Counted from the stretch's first letter, positions 25,065-37,503 are shown. The stretch is DNA of 40,000 bases from Chrysomallon squamiferum (GCA_012295275.1 CM022675.1:7533332-7573331), one strand, 5' to 3'. Numbers and translations: made by a program. Notes: generated by a model from the sequence alone, not told the origin.

Positions 25065-25650
25065 CATATACATACATTTCTTTTTTTTTGTCACTGTGTT
25101 CTTGTTAGGTCTGACTTCTGCATATAACACACAGTTGATTAATCCCTTTCTCCGCAGCTCAATGAATTCTTGTCGAGTGTTCAGAATTGTCTGTGTTCGG
25201 GTCACTTAATCTGGTGGCCTGTTGTTATTGTTAAGATAAGCAGACCTAATGACCCTGCCTCGCCTCACTGGTTTGTGGGGCAGGGCTCAATAGACGCATT
25301 TAAAAACACCAAACATAAACATACGGCTAACGAATACAAACGTATGTCTGACATACAATAATGCTTTTAGTGGTCCGAAAAATTGATTATTTTTAATAAT
25401 AATGAAAAAAATAAAAAATAAAAAATAAAAATGGATATTTCAATAAGGATAAAAAATTATTGTTTTTTTGTTGTTGTTATTATTGCCAGTTTGTTTTTGT
25501 TGCTGCTGTTGCTATTGTTGCTGCTGTTGCTGTTGTTGCTGCTGCAGCTGTTGACATTATTGTTATTATAAGTTGCTGTTTTATTGTTATAATCGTTAAA
25601 CATTATTTTACAGCTATTTACTGTTATTATTTTTAATTTTGACAATTGTT

Positions 25651-25681
<31 letters not shown>

Positions 25682-25829
25682 TTGCTGTTGTTTTATTACA
25701 GGGATATGTTGGTCAAACACAAAAGGTTTCTGACACATCTTCACTGAATCATTTCAGTCTTCAACCATTGACCTGTCCAGTTTCACTGTCCATGATAAAA
25801 ACTGAAGTTGTTATTGTTCCGAGTAGATC

Positions 25830-25864
<35 letters not shown>

Positions 25865-26256
25865 TGTTATTACTGTTTTACTATTATTATTATTATTATT
25901 ATTTACCTTGGGGGTAAAAAAGTAATGATAGGTTTTAGCCAGGTGTAACTATAGATTATCAAAGTTTCAGATCTTCTTTTGCATACAGGTGTCATGCTTG
26001 TTTTGGTTTCATCTATAGTTTTCTTTTTTTTCTTATAAAAAATAAATATGAAAGTTAAGGTAGGAATGAATGTAGAACAGAAATTGTAAATTGTGAACGT
26101 ATTTACTTAAATTTACATCCAGGCTTAGTTGGATTTAATATTTGTTATTGCTGGTATTTTGTGGTGTTTTTTGATCCAGTCTTTAATGGGTTTCTGAAAA
26201 TTTTATTTTTGTGTTTCTTGTTTTTGTTGTTCTGTTACTGTTATTGTTATTATTAA

Positions 26257-26318
<62 letters not shown>

Positions 26319-28117
26319 AATTGTTACTACTACTATTATTTCTATTATTATTATTATTATTATTATTATTATGATTATTTATTTATTTATTATTATTTAT
26401 TTATTCATTCATTTATTTATTTATTTATTTTTTAATTATTTTGTATTTATTATTATTATTTATTTACTACATCTCTAGCTCCAACTCATGGCCATGAATA
26501 CCTGTTATAACTGCATAACAGTGTGTAGGATTTATATTTGTCATGTAACTATAAAAAGAAATGAATGAAGAAAAGATTACACAAGACTCTTTATAAGAAA
26601 TACAGAGGTCAGCTGTAATTAATTAATAGCATTAGTGTAAGACTCAAAACCCTTTTCCTTTTTCTTTCTATCAGCCCAGTTTTCTTTTTTTTCTTTCTCT
26701 CTCTCATTTCTGGCTGTTTACCTTTTGCTTTATCATCACTCCTTGAGTGATTTTTTCTCCCCTTTTTTTTGTCTTTTAGAATATTTTTTTTTTTTTTTAC
26801 CTCTCTATCTCAGCATTTTTTCTTTCTTTCCATCTTTCTTTTTGCTCTCCTTCATTCTGTTTTACTCTTGTTATGTTTTTCTTTTGATTCCTTTTTTAAT
26901 CTTTATTTTGTTTTTTTAGATTTAATTTTTTTTTTTTACTTTGTCTCTTAAATAAAAAAATCTTTCTCTTTACTCATTTTATTTCCTTCTTAAATGATTT
27001 TCTTGTTTTTGCCTTAATCTTTAACCTTAATCTCTTTCTCTATTTTTTTTTATCTACCTTCCTGCTTACCTATCTACCTATCTGTATCTATCTATCTATC
27101 TATCTACCAATCTACCTATCTACCTATCTCTCTCTATCTATATATATCTATCTTCTGTAACTCTGTCTATATATCTATATCTATCAATCTATCAATCTAT
27201 CCATTTATTTATCTGTATATTTATCTATGTATCTATATCTATATATATATACATATATACCCATATCTCTCTTTTCTTTTATGTGTGTTTGTTGTTTGCG
27301 AGAGTGTCTATGTAACCACCTACCTATCTGTGTATTTATCTATCTTTCTATCTATAAATAAATTTTAATATCAATATTTATTCACACATTTATTACTTTT
27401 CGCTTTTCTACTTGACTTCCGAGTGCTAACAAAAACACCCTTTATTCCAGAAACCTATACACATAACATTTCAAAATCCATATACCCCTAAAATAGGCCA
27501 CTTATACATATATAAATATATATATATATATACATATATTGCAGCAGAGTCTTTTCTCAAAAGAAAAAAGAAAATGGCAACGACAGCAATAAAAAGCACT
27601 CATCTATTACCACCAGCACCTCTGCTACCACTACTACCACCACCACCACCACCACTACTACTACTTAAGCTTGTGATAATTTTGAAACCATGGTGCACTT
27701 ACCGTACGTCTTAATAACTGTAGAACGATACAAAGCCTCGGTTGGCTGTCTTTCAAAATGTATCGAGAGATTTTTTGTTTCCCTTGTCAGAGGGCTTATA
27801 AATGCAAGCTGGCTGACTCACGGGAAGGTTATTATGCGAGTACAGTACACACTCCAGCATTCAAGTCAAGTTGGGCAACATTAAGGACTTGGATGTGTGC
27901 AGACGTTTTTTGTGTTTAATTTTTTTACCCAAGATACTTGACGTTTTTAAATTATATATATTTTTTATTTCATTTCATTTGTTGCTGACTTATTTAGAGT
28001 CGTATCTTGTTTATGGGAGAAAGGAGAAGAAAAAAAAAGAAGAGAAAGTTTAACAATTTTGGGGAAAAAATATTTATTGCTTGGGTGGATTGTTTTTTGT
28101 GGAAATTGCAGTAGAAA

Positions 28118-28490
28118 TATTGTTGGATAATGTTTTATTAAATGTGGAAGGATTGCCCTGTAAGGATTTGTGGGAATTTTAAAGGATATGTTTTATATGT
28201 GAAAAAAAATTGCATGCAAGGACTTGCAGAAAGTTCCAAGATATGTTTTATAGGTGAAAGGATTTTGAGAATTTAAGGAACTTGAAGGATTTTTTTTTTA
28301 TGTGAAAGGATTATCTGGAAGGATTTGTGGAAAGTTGAAGGATATGTTTTATATGTGAAAGGATTGTGAGGATTTAAGAAAACTTGCATGATCAGTTTTA
28401 TGTGTGAGGATTCTTTTAAGGATTTGTGGAAAGTACAAGGATAACTTTTATATGTGAAAGGATTATCTCTGAAGATATGTGGAAAATTTA
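28118..28490. repeat. Degenerate tandem array, period about 48-61 bp, about 7 copies
   Basis: The shared core is ATGTTTTATATGTGAAAGGATT, followed within the unit by AAGGATTTGTGGAAAGTT. Core copies start near 28128, 28189, 28245, 28297, 28345, 28393 and 28446. Divergence between copies indicates an old array. Confidence 0.7.
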
Positions 28491-29149
28491 TTATAATGCT
28501 AAAACTTTTTTGGTGGAAATTTCAGTCAAAAATTGCTCAAGATAGATTTGAATTCTGAAAGGAATTTATATAACTTCTTTGAAAACTGATTCTAAAGCAT
28601 TCATATAGATGGTTTTTTTGCAGATTTATTTTGATTCTGATTGCAAAAATCTTTTTTTTTCTGTTGATATTTGTTCTAATTCAAGGATATATAAAAATTA
28701 AGAAATAGTTAAAAATTTTTATTTATTAATGGTTTAAAGGATGTTTTTTTTTTTTTATGAGAAAAGCTGTTTCAGTGAGAAGTGTTTCATATCAGATTGG
28801 TGATAAGTTTGTTTGGGCTGTCTTGTTAGAAAAAGATTAATTAGTTTTTTTGATGTTGTGTTTACAACAACTAGGGCATAGATGTCCTACAGGATTTTGT
28901 TTCTCCAAGTGATCCATTTCAGAACATTTTCTTGTTTGTTTCATTTCTCTTTGAAATTTGATTAATAAGTCGTTACTTTTTCTTAACCTGAGATCTTCAA
29001 CTGTTTTATATGTTTCTGACTATTAATTAATGAAAATTGATATTCTTATGGATTAAATAAATTCTAGTAGTTAATCTATATAGCTGGTGTATTAATTTGT
29101 ATAAATAAAAAGAACAGTAACACTAATGTGAAAATTAAAAAAAAAAAAA

Positions 29150-29960
29150 AAAAAATTTTATAGATTATTTACTGTATCCACCATATTTTAAAATGAAATT
29201 TGATTTTGAAAGTGGGGTTGGAGAAAAAAGTAAAAAAGTCCCTGGAAATATTATAGATTAACTAACTATAAACTAAATTCATTGATTTTTATCTATGTAA
29301 CTTTCTGATCATATTTAAATCTTTCAGAAGTAAAAATAAAAAATTATAAACTTTAGAATCTTGTGGATTATTTAATCTGTGAAAAACTTTTTCTGATATC
29401 TGAGTTTAGAAAAAGTGGATGAACATATTTATTGTGGATTAAGTAAAAAAAAAAAAAGCCACTGAATTGTTTAATCTAGTTTATTTGTTGTTTTTACCTG
29501 CATATATAGAAATTGAAAAAAAAAAACAAAAAAAAATCTGTTGGATTAAACTAAAAATAATTTTGATTATTTTTATTTGTGGAATCTTTTGTGAATTAAC
29601 TAAAACACTTTGGATTATTTCATCACCTATTCAAAAATTTTTAACATTCATATTGAGGTCTTTAAAAAGAAAAATGAAAATAAAAATCTCATGAATTAAC
29701 TCAAAACAAATTGGATTGTTTTTATTATTACTCACTGAACATTCTGCAGGACTTTGAAATTACTGAAGAGAAAAAGTGAAAAAACAACAACAAAAAACAC
29801 AAAAAAAACCACAAAAAAACAAACAGTTTTAGATACTGGATAACTACTTACATTGTCGTGCCTACCTTGCACCAAGTTTTGAGATTACCTTACTAAAAAT
29901 AATCTCGTGGATTATCTAAATCCCTCTTGGATTAAGTGGATTATCTGTTTGATAGACATG
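29150..29960. repeat. Degenerate tandem array, period about 100-110 bp
   Basis: The repeated core (GTGGATTAACTAAA, then TTGGATTATTT, then AGGTCTTTGAAA, then AGAAAAAGTGAAAA) occurs near 29256, 29366, 29437, 29542, 29592, 29692 and 29909. The clearest adjacent pair is 29586-29690 and 29691-29790. Confidence 0.6.
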
Positions 29961-30308
29961 TGTTTGGATATTTCCGAAATGAGTAAAAATGGACATCACG
30001 TACATTTTTCTATTTTTCCCTATGTCGTCGAAATTCCTGGTACTGTCATCTTTTATTTTAATTTTACATTTCTCATCTCCTTCTTTTATCTCTCTCTCTC
30101 TCTCTCTTTCTTCTTTTTTGGTTTCCCTTTTCTTTCATTCTGATATTTTGTGTGCTAAAAATAGAATTAGTTTCTCCTAAATAAATAAATAAAATAATTG
30201 TTATGAAGTTAACAGAGAAAGATGTTTATAAATGTTTGAATTGTATTTCAGTATTTTATAGCATTTTATTTAGAGTAAATAAAAGAATATAATAATAATA
30301 GTAGTAGT

Positions 30309-30354
<46 letters not shown>

Positions 30355-30873
30355 TAATACAAAATATGTGAAGATGCTTCAATATGATAAATGTTTTTGT
30401 AACTTTTTCTGGTTTTAAAAAAAAATTTATGAGGTCTTTTAAATTTTAGTGTTATAAAATAAAAAATTTATTCATTTAAAATACAACATAGTTATACCAA
30501 TAAAAAATAATAAGAAGAAGAAAACTGAAAAAAACTGAAAAAAAAAAAGATTACAAAATAAACATAAAAATCAAAATGAAAATAAAATAAATCTGATTTG
30601 TAACACCAATTTTTCCTTTCTGAATTTCAGTAATAAAAATAAGCAAATAATTTTTTTATATTTTTTTTATTTCTTTTGACTCAGTACTCAACCTACTAAG
30701 AAAGTGTATATGTATGTGTGTATTCATTAATATGTATGAGATATATATTTCTCATATTTCTTTTCACTGTAAAATTTATTGACATGTTTTTATTACCTAT
30801 TTATATACAGTAATTAAATTCAAATTGGGGTAGGAAAATTTTGTGGGCTGTTTGGAGTTAGTATTTAAACTAA

Positions 30874-30927
<54 letters not shown>

Positions 30928-30949
30928 TTTTTTTTAAATATTTATAAAT

Positions 30950-30989
<40 letters not shown>

Positions 30990-31519
30990 TATTATTTTTT
31001 ATATATAAAAATTTGTCCACTTTCAGAATTGAAAATAAAATCAAAATAAAAGTTGATTAAATATTTTATATGTGTAGGCATAAATAAAAATGAAATTTTT
31101 TTAAAGTTAATTAGTTCTTTTGTTATTTTTATTTTTTGTTATTTATGTTATTTAAATAAAACTGAATATTTTTATCTAAATTACATATATAAACAATTTT
31201 TAGTTCTTTTCATTTTCACTTCAATAAATCTTTTTGCACCATTAAAAATGAATAAAATTTAGTTTTACTTAAATAAATATATGTATTTGTTTATTTTCAT
31301 AATACAGAGATTAAAACCAGAGATAAAAATATTTTTTTAATAAACAAAATAAAATAATAAAATAAAATATATATATTTTTTTAAAACATATTTTCATGAC
31401 CTTTCCACCATCAACAAAAATTTGATTAAAAAATAAGAAACAAATAAATAAATTTTAGAAAAAAATAAAAAAACGTAAACACAACAAATACATATTTGAC
31501 CCCAGAAGTTTTTTTACAG

Positions 31520-31594
31520 CCCGACATGACCATACGACCTTGAACTCTGAACGAAGCCGCACCCGTTCGAAGGCAGGGGTGTCACAATCACAAC
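31520..31594 (+). CDS. CLASP: CLASP exon 14 (SRTRSKAGVSQSQ block)
   Basis: Acceptor AGTTTTTTTACAG (ends 31519) and donor GTGAGT (31595). It is 75 nt, phase 1 to 1, residues 457-481 plus one base. SERSRTRSKAGVSQSQ matches vertebrate DNRGRSRAKVVSQSQ. GC content is far above the surrounding sequence. It is isolated between introns of 8.5 and 4.0 kb and too short for a simple ORF scan. It joins to the next exon as SQSQPSSRSTSP, matching vertebrate SQSQPGSRSGSP. Confidence 0.95.
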
Positions 31595-31837
31595 GTGAGT
31601 AACTGGTAGAACATAGAACAGTATAGAACATTTTTTCTAAATAGAACAGTTTAAATACGGTTACATATAAAAATAATATATATATATGTTAGCATGTCTA
31701 CTGCATGTTCATGTATGATGTTCATGCATGAATAAATAAAAATAGCATGTAGGTAGATACTTTGTAAATATAATAATAATGAAAATGATGATTATGATGA
31801 TGATGATAATAATAATAATAAAAATAATAATAATAAA

Positions 31838-32097
31838 CTGAAGTATTTCTGCAGCACAAGATATGCATGTTCCATAATAATGAGTTATTTTAGAGTTAAT
31901 TTATATTCTATGAATTAAGCATTTATTTTTTAAAAATAATAATAATAATAATAACAATAATAATAATCTGAAATATTTTTGTAGTGAAATAATTTGCATG
32001 TATAATGAATAATTTATTTTTTATTATAATTTATATTGATAATAGCATGCATTAAGCATTTGTAATTTAAATAATAATAATCATAATCATAATAATA
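31838..32097. repeat. Tandem duplication, period 130 bp
   Basis: The first copy starts CTGAAGTATTTCTGCAG at 31838, the second CTGAAATATTTTTGTAG at 31968. Each continues through TTTGCATGT, ATTTATATT, a GCATT-like segment and an AAT run. Confidence 0.65.
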
Positions 32098-34384
32098 ATA
32101 ATAATAATAAAAGCATAAGAAAAAGTATAAAAAAAAAATAAAAAAATAAAAATAGAAATTATTGCCCTAATGATGGCATGTTTAGTTTCTTGAATTAAAA
32201 ATAAACATCAAAGTTATTTTATTTATTTATTAATTTATAAGCTTTTAGTATAGTAGTTGGTAGCGTAAAGCAGGTAAAATAAAAGTTTGACATGAAAAAA
32301 AAATAATAAAAATAACAATAGTAATAATGATAATAATAATTAGAAGAAAAAAACCAAACCAAAACAAAACAAAATAAATAAATAAATAAATAAATAAATA
32401 AATGAACAAAACATAAACAAAATTCCATTAATAGTAAAAACCATACTGTGAACTGTACCAGTTTAATTTGAAATTTTTTCAAGGAGTATCATGATTTATT
32501 TCTCATTTTCTGTAATATTTATTTTTATATCAATTTATTTATTTATTTATTTATTTATTTATTCTGGAAAATAAAAATAAAAATGTTCTGTGTCCTTTGT
32601 GAAATAAACATGAAAGATCCCTGTTTGTTAAAAAGAAGAAGAAATAAAAATGAGTAATTAGTTGTTTTTTTTGTCTAAACACTGGGTCTGAATTATCCAA
32701 TTATTTTCTACCGGGTTTGTTAAACAAATATTTCATTGTCGATGCCTAACAGCTGAAGTCATTTCACATCATGTTGTCAAACACAAACTTTTTATTTATT
32801 TATTTATTTATTTTATTTATTTATTTATTTTTATTTATTTATTTATTTATTTATTTTTATTTTTCAATTTTTAAATAGTATTTTTCTGCAGACATTTTTT
32901 TAAATTTTCAGTTAGTTAGAAAAGCATGATGTGTCGTTTAGTTTTAGTTTTATTTTCAGTATTTTTAATTTTTTGGCATGTTTTACATCTTTTTATTTGT
33001 ATTTTTATTTCCTTTTTGCCAATTTGCTTTCTTTATAATTGTGTCTAATGTTACATATTTTAAAAATCTAAAATAATGCTTGATAATAAATAATGTATAT
33101 TATTTAATAATAATAATAATAATAATAATGATAATAATAATAAATAGCTTTGTATTACAGTGTTAACTAGTTAACCAACCTGCACTTTAACATTTTAACA
33201 TTTACCATAATTAATATAATTAATTAATGTAATTAACTAACATAATGTTAATGTTATAAAATAATTGAACTTAACTTGAAATGCATGCTTAAGTAAATCT
33301 GTGTTAATGATCATTTATTTAATTAATTTTTTAGTTATTTAGTTTTATATATATATATGAGATTTTTAAAAAGTTTTGTTTTTGTTTTTAATTATTTGTT
33401 TCTTTTATATTCTGTATTGATGTCTGTCACATCTCTGTCTCTCACTTTCTTTTTATTTCTTCTCATTATTTTCTTTTATTATCATTATTTAAAATAAAAT
33501 AATAATAATGTTAAAAAAAATAACATTATAAATACTATGAAATTCTGTAAGATGGGGAAGGGTGAAAATAAAGAAGAAACCTGCAACTTAAGCTGAATAA
33601 AAGAAGAAATTTCGGAACAAACTTGACTAATTTCTTCTATGCAGTAATCCAAAAAGTCCTTCAAAAGCAACTTTAGCATTATATTTTTATATGACTTAAT
33701 TATTTATTTATTTATTTTTTATTTATTTATCATGTAGGATCATAAGAGAAGATATTTTATGCACCATTTTCCATAAAGTCGTAAAAGCAGAAATAAATAC
33801 GACTTCATAAGAGTTGTTTTGAGAACTTGCTAAAAATTCATTATTTTGACTTAAGACATGTTTTGATGGACAAAGTCACAAGTTTCGAAACATTCTTATT
33901 CAACCTGAGCCAGAATATTATTACTGAACAGAAAAACTGATGTTGTGATTTAATAGAATTCATGTGTGATATATCTGCAGTAATAGTTGGAAAAGTTGTA
34001 GTGTTTGTCCAGTTTCATGAACAGTTTCAAAGTTTTCCTGTTTTGTATTTAGCTTCAAGCCAAACCAGTTTCACCATCAGATAAAGATAACAATTTATTT
34101 AAAAACGAAACAGCTGGTGCTGTCATTTTTTTTAAAAATAATTATACATCTGAATTTTTTTTATAATCTTCACTATATCCTCAGTGTTATTGTTATTACT
34201 ATTATTATTAAAAATAGTGTGTGTGTGTATATATGTATGTGTAAGTATTTATACAAAGAAAACTTGAAACTAAAAGATAGTTTTGCAGTTTGTATATTTA
34301 GGAAGCTCTGATAATTATTGTACATAACAATAATGATCTTTTTATTTTGTAAAAGAAAAAACAAATTAAATTAATATCTGCCAC

Positions 34385-35420
34385 ATAAAGGCTACTTATT
34401 AATAAATAGTTGTTTTATGGTCCAGTATTCATGAACTAGAGTAATTATTGTACATAAAAACCAACAAAGTTATTTTTACTTTCTGCAATCTTTGAAGATC
34501 TCAAGCATAAAAAAGGCCACTTACTATTAACTTGTCATTTCATGGTTGAAATATTCTGTACGATATACAGCATAATTATTGCATATACAATAAAATTAAT
34601 AATAGTGTTTGTTTGTTACTGTTATTGTCTTCAAACAGTCCAGTCCTGTTCTTCATTACATAAAGGCAAATTGTTATTAAATGGTTGTTTCATGGTCCGT
34701 GTATTCAGAATAACTTGATAAAGATGTAGCATAACAGCAGTTGAAAATAACAATTGATAATGATGATTTTATTTTGAACAAACAACAGAATCTAGATGTC
34801 TGTAATATAATGGCCTCTTATTTATTATTATTATTATTATTATTTCATGGTCCAGAAGATTTGATTTACCAGAATAAATCTGCAATGACATAACAATTTA
34901 ATTTTTTATTTTATTTTGTATGTTGTCAAGCTGAGTTCCACTCCCCCCTCATCATTTAAAAGGCCACTTAAGATTAACCAGTTGTTTCATGGTTCACATG
35001 TTCAGAATAAGATGATTTTTTTTTTTATCAAAATAACAGTATAAAAAAAAGCTAGTATGTTAATAAATGGTCCTTTTGTTTTTCTTATTTATTTATATCC
35101 ACATAATTAGATTTAGCAGAATAAATCCGTAGAGGGAGCTAACAAATGTTTAAATTTTGTTTGTTGTTAAGCTAAGGACATATTGTAATAGTTTTAAATA
35201 AGATTAAAAATAATAAATAACAATAACAATAATAAAAATAAATAAATGATGATGATGAAAGTTACTATCTATATAATTAAAACAATTCATTTACAGACAG
35301 TGTAGTAGAAATCTGAAAATGGAACAGTCACAACAGTTTTGCCCATTACCGAAAGGCCAAACATAATAAAATAACTGTTTCATGGATTTTGACTGTAACC
35401 GTGAATGTACTTCTGTAATC
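34385..35420. repeat. Degenerate tandem array, period about 150 bp
   Basis: The shared core is AAAGGCCACTTATTATTAA, then TGTTTCATGGTCCA, then TTCAGAATAA and CATAACA. GGC(C) anchors lie at 34390, 34515, 34665, 34812, 34962 and 35355 (spacings 125, 150, 147, 150, then 393, with a degraded copy between). At least six copies can be recognised. Confidence 0.7.
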
Positions 35421-35639
35421 CATAGATAATCACATATATTCTTTTGTATTTCAGGGATGAGGTAGGTAAATAAAAAAAAAAAAATTAAAAAAAAAAAAAA
35501 AAAACTTTGATTTCTTCAACAAGTACACTGATTTAGAAGAAGAAGAAGAAAAAGATTATTTAACATTTTTTTTTTTTTATCATATTATTCAAAAATTAAA
35601 AAATTTTGACGTTTTTTTTCTTCTAATTTTCTACACCAG

Positions 35640-35795
35640 CTTCGAGTCGTTCCACTTCCCCCTCCTCCAGGCTGACCTACATTACCCACAGTTCCGGGCG
35701 GGTCGACCCCATGACCCCAGGGCGAACTCGCCGCACTGGGATCCCTCGTAGTCAGGGAGCCAGTCGAGAAAACAGTCCAATCAGACAGGCGTACG
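35640..35795 (+). CDS. CLASP: CLASP exon 15 (EB1-binding (S/T)xIP motif)
   Basis: Acceptor TTTTCTACACCAG (ends 35639) and donor GTAAGT (35796). It is 156 nt, phase 1 to 1, residues 482-533 plus one base. RRTGIPRSQGASRENSP aligns with vertebrate KRSKIPRSQGCSRETSP. TGIP (35735-35746) is a (S/T)xIP motif in a basic context, the kind that binds the EB1 homology domain and recruits CLASP to growing ends. Ser519, Ser523 and Ser527-Pro528 are spaced by four, as in the vertebrate CDK-primed GSK3 ladder that switches CLASP off microtubules. It is clearly GC-richer than its introns. Confidence 0.97.
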
Positions 35796-36261
<466 letters not shown>

Positions 36262-36312
36262 GAAGAGAAAGACGTCTTAGTGGAAGTAAGATTGGTGCTT
36301 GCAATACCAAAG
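36262..36312 (+). CDS. CLASP: CLASP exon 16 (degenerate second SxIP region)
   Basis: Acceptor CTATTTTCTAG (ends 36261) and donor GTAAAA (36313). It is 51 nt, phase 1 to 1, residues 534-550 plus one base: GRERRLSGSKIGACNTK. It lies where vertebrates carry the second SxIP (ARSSRIPRPS). The corresponding tetrapeptide here reads SKIG, lacking the essential Pro. It can be skipped in frame. Confidence 0.88.
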
Positions 36313-36446
36313 GTAAAAAAAAAGTCCTTTTCTCATGAATGTATTTAATTCTTATTGTTGTTCTTTTTAAATATTTAGTATTTTTTTTAAAGTTTTAAAA
36401 TCATTTTCCATAAAACTAAACTTTGATAAGATTTTTAATTTTGCAG

Positions 36447-36514
36447 GTACTTTAATGGCCCAGAGATCATTGAGACCAGGCCAAGATTTAGAAGATGCAC
36501 TTACAGATGCCTTG
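36447..36514 (+). CDS. CLASP: CLASP exon 17 (linker, DLEDALTDAL)
   Basis: Acceptor TTAATTTTGCAG (ends 36446) and donor GTATGA (36515). It is 68 nt, phase 1 to 0, residues 551-573. MAQRSLRPGQDLEDALTDAL corresponds to vertebrate NAMRVLSTSTDLEAAVADAL. It ends the run of phase 1-1 exons. It lies 134 nt after exon 16, the shortest accepted intron in the gene. Confidence 0.95.
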
Positions 36515-37135
36515 GTATGAAACAGTCTCTGAATAAAAGAGAATGAGGGATAGGGAAAGAGTGAAAGAATGAATGAGAGGGCATGAGTGAGTGAGAGAGA
36601 GAGAGAGAGATGAAAAGGATGTATGTGTGTATATTTGAAATTACAGAGAAAGAGGCAATGATAGAGAGAGAGAGATAAATATTTTTGTAAAGAATATTTT
36701 GAAACAACTGTGTATATTTGAAATTACAGAAAAAGTGGCAATGATATATGTATTTCATTCATAAATATTTTTGTAATAAAACATTTTGAAACAACTTCTT
36801 ATAATTAAATTTTTTTTTAAACAACAACTTTTAAAAACAATTTCATAATGAAACAGCTTCATAATAAAACATTTGAAACAACTTCATAATTTAAAAAAAC
36901 ACAAAAAAACAACAAAACAAAACAAAACCCAGCACTTGAAACAAATGATACACATCACCTGTTATAACGTCACAGCAAACTTTAATAATAAAAGTAATAA
37001 TAACAACAAACACAGAATAAAATTGAAAAAAAACAAAAAAACAATTAAATAATGACAAACATTAAGCTGTAATTAATTAAATTTGATATTTAATAGGGTT
37101 TTTTTTAATTTTTATTTATTTATTTTTTTTCTCAG
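36515..37135 (+). other. Intron 17
   Basis: Short GA runs, a segment repeated in tandem (GAAATTACAGA and AGTGGCAATGATA, near 36637-36665 and 36719-36747, period 82 bp), then A-rich sequence with many AAC runs. It ends in a T-rich acceptor TTTTTTTTCTCAG. Confidence 0.75.
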
Positions 37136-37249
37136 ACAAGGGGACCCATACGTAAACGTTACGAGTACGACTCCGATGATGCGACTAGTGAAACTTCGAG
37201 TGTCTGTTCTGAACGTTCATACAGTTCGTACAGTGGAAGGACATCAGAG
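37136..37249 (+). CDS. CLASP: CLASP exon 18 (SDDA...CSERSYSS block)
   Basis: Acceptor TTTTTTCTCAG (ends 37135) and donor GTGAGG (37250). It is 114 nt, phase 0-0, residues 574-611. PIRKRYEYDSDDATSETSS and CSERSYSSYSGRTSE match vertebrate PVRRRYEPYGMYSDDDANSDASS and CSERSYGSRNG. In vertebrates this block lies about ten residues before TOG3, so the TOG3 exons should follow closely in the transcript. Confidence 0.97.
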
Positions 37250-37503
37250 GTGAGGGCAAGTTGGACTTTTATTCGCTTTTTTATAAAAAAAAACTTATTA
37301 TTTATTGTTGACGAATTAATCATTCTCAAGGTCAAAGGTTTAATTTAGTGGACGAATTGTCAACGGTTTTTTTTTTTTATTTGTTTCCTCTGCACTCCCC
37401 AACTGCTGAAAGCTTATTAAAATTTTTAGTAAAGCTTTTATTTTATTTTTTTTTTAAATATATTTATTTATTTAAATTTCTTAATTGATTTCAGTTTTGC
37501 GAA

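Larger units (their letters stand above)
23065..31519 (+). other. Intron 13 (8.5 kb), repeat-filled
   Basis: Contains an ATT array (23446-23482), A and T runs, a CT-rich tract (24886-25020), (CA)n-(TA)n (25032-25065), a more GC-rich unique island (about 25100-25370), GTT/GCT triplets (25465-25700), ATT arrays (25829-25905 and 26250-26470), a T-rich stretch (26640-27050), CTAT/ATCT repeats (27060-27370), ACC/ACT triplets (27600-27665), a second unique island with TATAAA (27680-27890), degenerate tandem arrays (28118-28490 and 29150-29960), AAT repeats (30295-30355), a 49-nt T run (30877-30925) and ATTT repeats (30945-30990). I found no exon in it. Confidence 0.7.
31595..35639 (+). other. Intron 14 (4.0 kb), repeat-rich
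   Basis: Contains ATG/AAT triplets (31780-31835), a 130-bp tandem duplication (31838-32097), AAAT and ATTT arrays (32372-32403, 32525-32562, 32785-32870), AAT repeats (33105-33140), a unique AT-rich segment (33720-34380) and an old 150-bp tandem array (34385-35420). It ends in TTTTCTACACCAG. No gene is seen. Confidence 0.75.

Noticed and set aside
25170-25361. 63-codon ORF in the 25.1-25.4 kb island
   Set aside because: No splice-compatible frame for CLASP and no known domain.
27690-27884. 64-codon + strand ORF in the unique island of intron 13
   Set aside because: No matching splice phase and no recognised motif; retained only as a non-coding island of interest.
30877-30925. 49-nt T run as the poly(A) tail of a minus-strand retrocopy
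   Set aside because: The sequence to its right is AT-rich simple repeat without any recognisable gene or LINE/SINE body, and no target duplication was seen.
33485-33679. 64-codon - strand ORF with mixed composition
   Set aside because: No splice context, no motif, and length expected by chance in AT-rich sequence.
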